DNA from: Primula veris
Lineage: Eukaryota; Streptophyta; Magnoliopsida; Ericales; Primulaceae
Length of the DNA stretch: 64,000 bases
Reading direction: 5' to 3'
NCBI GenBank assembly: GCA_963682055.1
Contig: OY821751.1
Coordinates: 9,982,001 to 10,046,000 of the forward strand
Numbering within the stretch: the stretch's first letter is position 1; each line of letters begins with the position of its first letter. The position numbers were made by a program, and so were the translations under genes. A model generated the notes under the pieces. The model was not told the origin of the DNA and did no database searches. It saw only the letters and a list, made by a program, of their open reading frames with translations. Shown piece after piece: positions 56,545 to 64,000 of the stretch.

Positions 56545-57015
56545 TTTCCTCAACTCTTAGAGGAGTCCCAAAAGCCCTTGACATGGAGAAAATACTTGCA
56601 GTATTATATAAATGAATAGGAAATCTTGGTAAATTTATCCAAACAGGTGCTACAAGGGTTTCAAAATCATGATCAAAATCATAAGTCCACTTAAAGACAC
56701 GCATATGGTAGCGCTCAATATACCATATTTTTTTGAGGTAAATTCTTGTAAAATCTTTCTCGTGGAAACAATGAATTAGAACATGTTTGTGATCTAACAC
56801 ACCAATAGTATATCTTCCTAGGAGATGGAACTTACTGAATATTTTCCTTATAGCTTCTACATCCGGTTTGCTATGAGTAAATTTGCCTAACAACATGTAT
56901 TTAAACGGTTTTGATAGTTGCTTAACGTCATCCATGGCAAAATGAATTAAAGGTTCCCCTTTATAAGTTCCTACTTCTTTCAAAGTTATATTGGATTTCT
57001 TTGGTTGAGAGCTTA
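56540..57015 (-). pseudogene. LINE ORF1 (DUF4283) fragment, main part
   Basis: Minus-strand frame with GEPLIHFAMDDVKQLSKPFK, YMLLGKFTHSKPDVEAIRKI, VLDHKHVLIHCF, IWYIERYHMRVFKWTYDF and APVWINLPRFPIHLYN: the DUF4283 RNA-binding-like domain of plant L1 ORF1 proteins. Truncated after GTPLRVEEI. It continues in frame into 58,863-58,932 if the 57,016-58,857 element and one GCTTA are removed. Confidence 0.85.
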
Positions 57016-57345
57016 TGATGCCGGAGGATCTGCAAATTATCTTTATTTTCTTTTATGATCTATATTACTTATTTAGTTTCGTTTTTAATTCATCAATCTT
57101 TATTATTACTACTCAAGACTTATTATTTCCTTTTATATTTTAGGTTAATTTTATAACTTCCTTTTTGTGAACAATATCATTAACCTATTTAAGTCCGGGT
57201 TGTGGACATGTTTTTAATAGAATTTGATTATTAATAAACCATAAGAAAGAGAATTTTTTCTCTCTCTAGTTACTTCGAGCTTTCTTGTTCCTACAATTTC
57301 GTATTAACAAGCCTATAAGATAATCGCTATCTTGTTCCGGCATCA
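57016..57345 (+). repeat. 5' LTR of the small Gypsy-like element
   Basis: 330 bp, followed by the Met primer site with one change (TGGTATTAGAGC). Confidence 0.9.
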
Positions 57346-57387
57346 GTTGGTATTAGAGCTGAGTTTTTTTAGGGCCAATTTTTTTTT

Positions 57388-57717
57388 GTGACCATCAAAT
57401 TAGATATGGTTGGAAAAAGAGGAGGAGGCTATGGTGGTTTTGGTCAGGTTCCGACTGAGGAAGCCCTACGCCATAACCAAGAAAAAGACTTGCTCATTAA
57501 GGAGTTGAGGAGACAGATCGCGGATCTGACTATGCGACGCAACGCGATGTGCAATTTCGTGGAGCCTGGGTTTTCAGACAACTACTCGGAAAAGTTGTTT
57601 CAGAACCTTTTCTCTAGTCAACTTCGTAATCGGTTTGACCATACCAGAGATATGGACCTTCGGGTGGAACATCCAGAGTTTACTGGCTGGTTGCAGGATG
57701 ACAAATTTATCGACTAG
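57388..57717 (+). pseudogene. Gypsy gag N-terminal remnant
   Basis: From about 57,406 MVGKRGGGYGGFGQVPTEEA, then a coiled region ELRRQIADLTMRRN, and near the end DLRVEHPEFTGWLQDDKFID, recalling the LRVDIPEFxG...DDFLDW entry to the Gypsy retrotransposon gag domain. It stops before the domain proper. Probably what is left after deletion of most of gag-pol. Confidence 0.6.
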
Positions 57718-57859
57718 ACTCATTAAGGGGTATTTTCGTCGAAAAAGGTGACTACTAGGGTTTCTGACATTGCCAACAAAAAAGATGATATATTTTCATC
57801 CGAAAAGTTGACTTTTTTGAAAACTTTATCAGAAGAGGAAGAGGTAATTATATCGACTA

Positions 57860-58450
57860 TTTTTTTATAATAAAAATTTGCAAGATTATGATAGTCCTCC
57901 AATTTATGTTGTTTATAATGATGAGGGATTGGATGTTGATGAGAATCTCGATAATATTAATGTATATTTAGAGCAAAACAAAGATCAAGAACGTTCCATA
58001 AAAGTGGAGAATTTTAATGCAAGTTCTAATTTAGAAAATAAAATTTATGATTCTCTGTCGATTTTTTATGATTATGGCGATGACGAATGGATAGGGGAAG
58101 AGCTACCATAATTGATGAGTGATAAGCAAATTTATGTTGATTCCGGGTTCGAAAGTATTGCAGATTTCCCTATACTTGATTTTATTCAGTTGGATTTTGG
58201 GTTTGATGATGCTTGTGTTGAGAAAATAGTTGGGTAAAATTTTACCGATAGTATTATGCTAAAGAAAATTCTTAGTATTGATGATAAAGATGGGACGAAT
58301 TATTATGAATTTTATAAGATTTTCGAGAATACGTCCAAAAGAGTTGATCAGAACGTGCTAATATTTAGTGAGTTGAACTTCTATTCGCTAAAATATATAC
58401 CCGACAACAATCATATAGTGTTAGCCATTCAATTATTATTCGAGCAATAG
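57860..58450 (+). pseudogene. Acidic open frames of the small Gypsy-like element
   Basis: Two frames (57,878-58,111; 58,256-58,450) with acidic composition (DEGLDVDENLDNINVYLEQN; ILSIDDKDGTNYYEF). They may derive from the end of a Gypsy polyprotein: 58,490-58,525 ends FFQLRAT just before the 3' LTR. No enzyme motif seen. Confidence 0.35.
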
Positions 58451-58527
58451 ATGCATCGCGGGCTATATGTGACAAACATTGCTGCTAGTTCGAACTCGAG
58501 GGCGAGTTTTTTCCAACTAAGGGCGAC

Positions 58528-58857
58528 TGATGCAGAAGGATCTGCAAATTATCTTTATTTCCTTTTATGCTCTAAATTACTTATTTAGTTTCCTTTTTAA
58601 TTCGTTAATCTTTATTATTACTACTCAAGACTTGTAATTTCCTTTTATATTTTAAGTTACTTTAATAACTTGCTTTTTCTGAACAATATCATTAACCTAT
58701 TTAAGTTCGGATTGAGATTGTGTTTTTAATAGATTTTGATTATTAATAAACCATAAGAAAGAGAATTTTCTCTCTCTCTAGTTATTTCGAGCTTTCTTGT
58801 TCCTACAATTTCGTATTAACAACCCTACAAGATAATCGCTATCTTATTCCGGCGTCA
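58528..58857 (+). repeat. 3' LTR of the small Gypsy-like element
   Basis: 330 bp, TGATGCAGAAGGATC...TTCCGGCGTCA; partner of 57,016-57,345. Confidence 0.9.
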
Positions 58858-58862
58858 GCTTA

Positions 58863-59045
58863 CTATTGCAACAAAGGATTTTGTGGGAGGCGGATCTGGC
58901 GACATGCATTGGGGATTACGCTTAATCAACATGCTTTTATCTCTCTCCGGCGAAGCAAAACCGTGATAAGTCTTTAGTGCGGCAGCTAGGGTTATTCACC
59001 CTAGTCGTCTCTCTCTAGGGTTTCATTAGAATATATATACCTAAT
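58863..59045 (-). pseudogene. LINE 5' end and ORF1 start
   Basis: Minus strand: a leader with CCCTAG-rich sequence, ATG at 58,932 (MLIKRNPQCM) or at 58,905 (MSPDPPPTKSFVAIV). MSPDPPP followed by KSFVAIVSS is a typical ORF1 start and runs in frame into 57,015 across the insertion. Confidence 0.75.
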
Positions 59046-59047
59046 AG

Positions 59048-59051
59048 ATGA

Positions 59052-59087
<36 letters not shown>

Positions 59088-59088
59088 A
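59048..59088. repeat. (CT)n(TA)n microsatellite
   Basis: Pure CT repeat followed by pure TA repeat. Confidence 0.95.
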
Positions 59089-59400
59089 TGATCAATACTT
59101 TAAATGCTAAAAATAAAGAAAAAAATGCTGCTATTAAACCTGAGATGAAGAGAGCTTATGACAAAGTGTTTCTTTCTTTCAAAAGTTTTAAGAAAAATGG
59201 GTTTTACTGAGATTTTTATAGACATAACTTGGAGACTTATCTCTAATATCTACTTTAGTTTTCTTGTCAATGGTCTAGCTTGTGATTTTTTCAAATCTAA
59301 TTAAGGCTTACGACAAGGAGATACTCTATCTTCAGGTCTTTTTGTTATCTGCTAATAAGTCTTCTCTAGAAATCTAAATAATCTTGTTCACAAGGGTTAT
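59089..59400 (+). pseudogene. LINE reverse transcriptase fragment
   Basis: Plus-strand pieces KPEMKRAYDKV, then in a second frame KMGFTEIFIDITWRLISNIY, FSFLVNGLACDFFKSN, stop, GLRQGDTLSSGLFVIC: the DMxKAYDxV and GLRQGDPLSPxLF motifs of plant L1 RT. The opposite strand to the ORF1 fragment next to it, so a separate copy or an inversion. Confidence 0.8.
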
Positions 59401-59404
59401 TATC

Positions 59405-59830
59405 ACGTATCCCTTGATTTGACCTTTTGATTATAAGAACTCATAGTCTAACTACTGAAGTATGACTTTGCAATCAGAAACATTTAAAGCGCAACAAATT
59501 AATGTGAATCAAATGGCGATTGAATTACAAATTAATTACCAGATGCTTTTTTGGAAGCAATCAAATGAGAATTATACCGCCTACATACGCAACATTATAT
59601 AAGACTGATCAAATACCACCAGCCCTACATTTTAAACTCTGAGAGATCAGAGGTTAGAAGCCGTATTCAGGTGAATTGTCTCCCTAATTAGACTGCGCCA
59701 TAAGTTATTTCTTGGTTAAATTTTTTTAATTTTGTGATTAATGTCTGTATGTCGGTTGTCGTATACTGGACTTAGTATCTGTCCTCCGTACCATTAATCT
59801 TTCAACAATATCTGAAACTGAAAATAACGA
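59405..59830 (+). promoter_or_regulatory. Promoter/5'UTR cassette, copy 5
   Basis: TATATAAG at 59,596-59,603, leader, then CGCCATAAGT near 59,695, where the splice donor GT of the other copies has become AT. No coding exon follows; the sequence passes into the inverted flank. Confidence 0.5.
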
Positions 59831-61760
59831 AGGGAAATACGATTGGAAATCTAAATACGTAGAATATCATTTATGCTAATTAAGGAAACATATGTCTCCC
59901 AAGACACAATTACAAAGGATGTTCTTCAGAATAATTTGCTTCAAACTGCAGAGAAATCCATTAAATCTTTTGCAGAATAAATGTTGGAGACAGCCAACGA
60001 TTCATCAAATTTAAACCATGAAAATCAGTATGCTACTGTTCTTGTATGCATAAGAAACTCCTAAACTGTCCTTCCTATTAGCCGCAAACTACCAGTAAAA
60101 CACAGTTTCTAACTGCAGCAACAAGTGTAATCTACAACTAGATCAACTGTTATATTTTCCAATTCCGAAAAATTCTAAACTTTCCAATTCCATTGAGTTC
60201 TATTGAACAGACTTCTCTTTAATAGAGACTAAGCTTGAAAGCTAATTTTTTATTAGCTTATTACAGTGACATACAAACTATTTACGATGTCTAAGACATC
60301 CAATTGATAGGTCATAGGTCTCTTCTGATGGAGGTTAAAAAGTAGGGTTACGATTTTGCAGCAAGTGCAGCATACGCAGTCTGAAACCTAGCAGTAAAGG
60401 CAGAGTTAATGAGCATTTAATAACTCCATCGAGGGGAGCATATAAGGTTCTAAGCCCGCTTCCCTTGCCGAGGAGCTTATCAGCAAGATATCCTCTAAAA
60501 GATATTCAAGTATCTTTTATAATCAATCAGATATTACATAAAGGTAAGAAGAAACCAAATCTATATGGATAGATCCCATAAAGATAGGGTCAAGCCCTTA
60601 AAAGATACATTACTTAAGCACAAAGTAAAGCATATCCGGTAGCAATACTGAAAGAAAGGCGAGGAGTCCATGTTAAGGTCTCCTCGCCGAATGATATTTG
60701 ACTATCCGAAGGAGTAAAGTTGTAAGATCAACGCCTCCGCAGTCTAACGAATGAGACATGGTCTCTCGGAAGAGCTCACCTTGCCTACGAGGAGAAGTGG
60801 CGTTGCCCGTTCGGGCTAGACAAGTCGGTGGAAAGATACAGGAGATATAGTAGAAGATATCTCAGCGTGGCATTAGGGAGACAAGACATACGAAAAAGAT
60901 GTGATTGATAATATCATATCAATCACAAAAGATATAGCCTAGATTGGCTCCACCACCTATATAAGGGGTTCACAATACAAGAAGAATATCATCTGAACTC
61001 ATACGAATTCAGACATACACTAATTATTCGGGTACTACTAAACGCTAATTACATATATTCATATTCATTCTCAAAACCCTAAAAATGTTTAACTTTCTCA
61101 CTGATTCTTTAAGGCGGAACAGGTTAAACAGTGGCCAAGCTATAAAGTCTCACTTGATATTACCTATTTATGTGCAGGTCATAAAAGGCTATGAAAGAAT
61201 CTGGGCCAAGCCCTAGAAATAAGCTCTCTTATTGGCTCATAGCTTCTGAGTAAAGTTCACGCACTAGACCTAACATTTAAGGTCCATCATCTTCTGTTCA
61301 AAGTAATTACATATAGAGCAGCAACAAAAAAAGAATAAATTGAATGTAACGGTTAAGTATAAAAAATAAGGGATTTAATTGATGACGGACTACAAAATCA
61401 AATCTGAAATGGGAACATAATCATTTTACCATACTTATATACCACGAACACATTTTGGGAATCTTGAAAACCTTAGAGTAGTTAATAGTTACAGTTTGTT
61501 AGATTGTTCGGCCATTTAAGGTAAGCAGGGTTCTGACCAAGTTTCTCTATATCAAGCATATGCAATTGATAGGTCTGGGAGTTCTGCCCTTTAAAAAACT
61601 AGAGAAAATAATGACCAACTTAAAAAATTAATTTAAATTGCAAAGCATCATCATTCCCATAATAAGAAATAGTACAAAGAGAGCAAAAAGGGATGAAGTA
61701 AATATCATATCGAATAAATAGTATATACATAAACAGGGATGTATTGATATGATGCAGAGT
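59831..61760. repeat. Duplicated flank, third copy
   Basis: Inverse of 2,290-4,105 including the solo LTR at the same site. 61,290-61,760 and 59,831-60,325 also match 51,025-51,790. Confidence 0.85.
60326..61289 (+). mobile_element. Solo LTR, TSD TCTTC (sister of 2,726-3,653)
   Basis: TGATGGAGGTTAAA...TTAAGGTCCATCA, 964 bp, flanked by TCTTC at 60,321-60,325 and 61,290-61,294. TATATAAGGGG box near 60,957. Canonical TG/CA ends are preserved here. Same insertion site as the left copy, so it predates the duplication that separated them. Confidence 0.85.
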
Positions 61761-62774
61761 ATATCATACTTGTTATATCTCCAATGTGAGCAAATCTGTA
61801 ATTGGTCTTTAAAGTTTGAGTTTGGTCTCTAAAATAAAGGAGATGATAGTGGGATTTCTTACTATTGACTGCACTTGTTAATTGTTATTCCCCTTGTATT
61901 TAGTAAAACTTTTATTTGGGTTCTTGTAAATCCATTGTCATGATTTTGCTCTCTAATTTTGTTAAATTTGGAGATGAGTGGTGTCACCCAGAATAACTTA
62001 TTCTGAATATGATTGTCTTAGCCTGAAGAGTTGTTCTGATTTGATTCTTGTAATTTCGTCTCAGACCCTACACATTCAGAGGCTTTATATGTTTCACGGA
62101 AACGTAGGGGATTATAGAGTAGTTTATTAAGTTTGGAGGGTGTATGTCCCATGAAAGGATTACACACTTGACCCCGCTTGAATTGCATATAGTTTTTCTT
62201 TCATTCTTCTAGTTTCAATTGCAATACATTCTTGTCACCTAATTTGTGGGAACACAATTGTTACATTTGATTCACGGACTCACATTTCTGTGTACTGCAA
62301 TTCATAACTAGTTGGATAAGTATATCAGGGGGGTTATATGTTTAAAGAATAATTCTAGAGAATATTTGTGTAAATTTTTGAATATTAGGTCTTTGTCCGG
62401 AATAAAAAAGGTTACTCCTAAGACTGTAATTTAATATAACTTCAGATTTTGTTTCTTGTTGTTTCAATTGCAACAATTCTCCATTTTTTTAGCGTGTGCA
62501 AACCAGATTATCATGTACAGTGGCATGTATAGGGAGCTTATATGTTACATTAGCAAATATGTAGGATGATAGTTTAGGTTCTCAAAAATTGGGGATGCAT
62601 AGCCCAAATGATAAATGACAACAGTTTCCCAGAGTATTTATCTATTTCTGTGTTGGTCCATGTTGATTCGATTTCATAACTTTATTCCTTGAATGTGTTA
62701 GAAATACAGTAAAAGGCGTTCTTGTTTTTTGATTTATATTTGACAATGTTTTGATCTATTTAATGAGAATAATA
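61761..62774. other. No gene seen
   Basis: About 1 kb of moderately AT-rich sequence with no open frame of note. Rhythmic T-rich phrases suggest an old retroelement, but nothing could be named. Confidence 0.4.
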
Positions 62775-63060
62775 TGAGCAATTGTTATTTACCATTATTG
62801 TTTGTATGACTAAATAAGTGTCTATTATTCTATTTAGTAGACGGTCTAGTGTGTAGAGTATAAGTTACACACGGAAGATTAGACTGTTGGTTCTAATGGA
62901 ATATAAGTTATATTTTTACAACTTTAGATGGAAATGGACACATCATCAGTAGAGTTGTAGTGCGTGCTTTTAGTATATATGTCTTGACTACAGTGAACAG
63001 ATAAATTTTAACTACATTTACTAGTGCATTTTGTGTGTATTAAAACAGGAGCAAAATGAT
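62775..63060 (-). mobile_element. LTR fragment related to the 4,741-6,011 solo LTR
   Basis: Shares AACTTTAGATGGA, TGTCTTGACTA and GTGTGTAGAGTA-type words, in the same plus-strand order, with 4,830-5,110. Ends not found. Confidence 0.6.
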
Positions 63061-63229
63061 TCGTGTTTAGATAACGTCACAAGGTTATTCGTCATCTATA
63101 TGACTAACCTGAGGCATAAACTTCCATCTCATAGGTCTATAGTTTTTGTACTGTGAACATGCATTTAGTTATGCAAACATGCTTTGGTTGTCTGCCAAAA
63201 GATAGCTACAACTAAGGAAAATGATTAGT

Positions 63230-64000
63230 GTAATGTATGTTGGTACAACTGATAAAAATAAATGTTTCAGTAATTCACATCAGAGGTAAGATTTATCTGT
63301 TCGGAAAATTGTGGAGGAAAAGCATTTCTCAATATTCTACGGTTTACGACACGGAAGAAAGCATGTAAATTACCAACAACATCATCGATAAAATACAATG
63401 AGATGAAACCGTAATAAAGTGTATATCTCTAGCAGTATAAGTGTAAACAATGCACTTTAAAAACACAATTGAGGTAAAAGGACTCGTTTGAAATCATATG
63501 CCTATTTTGTTCCTCAAATTAACGATCTATGAATAATTGAAGAGGTAAAATTACATGAAATAAAATTTGAGGTCAAATTGAGGCTACATTTTTCTTTTTT
63601 TACCCGTCTTTGGTTATGTAGGAAAATAGTACCACTTAAATCTTAATATACATTTGCTTTTGGATAACGAAGTTGTTAGTTTTGTATCTGGCTTCAACTG
63701 CGAAAAGAAAATCCTTTTTAAAATATCATTCACGCACTAATTAGCAGAAGGACAAAAGTTGGTTACAGTTATTTAAGTTGATATTAGTGCGTTTATCTAT
63801 ATATTTCCTCGCTAAACTAAGTGTTTGTTTTGTTATCGGATTCTTAATCCCTTTTGAACACAACTTCCTCTCACTATTTATATCCATACACCCGATCAGT
63901 ATTGTCATGTTATTTCTTGAAAACAGTTTCTCATAAGTCATATAAAAAGTTTTTTGCCAGATTAGTCGTCTTGTTTCCCGACTTACTTTGCGAAATCAGG
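63230..64000 (+). repeat. Inverted copy of the WNK-like 5' flank, reaching the window edge
   Basis: 63,230-63,400 matches 27,780-28,040 inverted and 63,590-64,000 matches 24,900-25,310 inverted; the gap between them is about 190 bp here against about 2.5 kb there (which includes the Gypsy solo LTR). The order predicts a WNK-like coding sequence on the plus strand beginning within a few hundred bases past 64,000. Confidence 0.7.

Larger units (their letters stand above)
57016..58857 (+). mobile_element. Small non-autonomous LTR element with Gypsy-like gag remnant, TSD GCTTA
   Basis: LTRs 57,016-57,345 and 58,528-58,857 (330 bp each, TGATGCxGxAGGATC...TTCCGGCxTCA), perfect TSD GCTTA at 57,011-57,015 and 58,858-58,862, and primer site TGGTATTAGAGC at 57,348-57,359. 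The interior is only 1.18 kb with no pol. LTRs are clearly diverged (roughly 90% by eye), so this is an older insertion than the Copia elements. Confidence 0.9.

Overview
The window is AT-rich nuclear DNA of a flowering plant, most likely a eudicot. The evidence is plant-type Copia and Gypsy LTR retrotransposons (including a Sirevirus), L1-type LINEs, a hAT element, and decayed fragments of three plant gene families: VIN3-like (VEL domain), a WNK-type kinase, and an F-box protein resembling the At1g67623/At2g35280 group. I cannot name the species. I see no intact, clearly functional host gene, no rRNA or tRNA gene and no CRISPR. It reads as a transposon-rich graveyard built on repeatedly inverted segmental duplications.

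Three duplication systems organise the window. (1) A 2.6 kb palindrome centred near 48,400 (about 45,774-48,392 against 48,409-51,024, almost no spacer) carries a broken F-box gene in each arm. (2) A palindrome centred near 16,650 (spacer 16,615-16,692) carries a truncated VIN3-like gene tail in each arm; its left arm was later stretched from 1.1 kb to over 12 kb by a solo LTR and a full Sirevirus. (3) Flanking blocks recur inverted: 1-1,470 with 51,848-52,292; 2,290-4,105 with 51,025-51,790 and with 59,830-61,760; 24,900-25,310 plus 27,780-28,040 with 63,230-64,000. One promoter/5'UTR cassette with a TATATAAG box occurs five times (near 4,310, 17,606, 46,608, 50,203 and 59,596). Insertions present in one copy and absent from its partner give a relative order of events.

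Layout. 1-6,310: duplicated flank with a hAT element (101-899) and two solo LTRs. 6,311-16,448: Sirevirus on the minus strand, 1.2 kb LTRs, AAATT target duplication, gag-pol with three lesions and an intact extra ORF in the env-like position. 16,449-17,841: second VIN3-like fragment and cassette. 18,262-19,640: LINE 3' end. 20,232-21,011: unidentified broken ORF. 21,752-23,545: truncated Sirevirus. 23,604-24,757: WNK-like pseudokinase pseudogene. 25,429-27,332: Gypsy solo LTR with internal tandem repeats. 29,934-34,726: Tnt1/Tork-type Copia, complete ends but dead gag-pol. 35,764-45,773: a nest of a degenerate Sirevirus, a LTR-gag-LTR deletion derivative and an Angela-like Copia 3' end. 45,774-52,292: F-box palindrome and flank. 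53,930-55,350: foldback-like structure around a minisatellite. 56,540-58,932: LINE ORF1 split by a small Gypsy-like non-autonomous element. 59,089-61,760: LINE RT fragment and third copy of the duplicated flank. 63,230-64,000: inverted copy of the WNK-like 5' flank, so a second WNK-like copy probably starts just beyond the right edge.

Element boundaries with a stated target-site duplication were read directly and are firm. Boundaries of the segmental copies are by-eye estimates, good to a few tens of bases. Some listed reading frames begin at a non-ATG codon because they are gene fragments.
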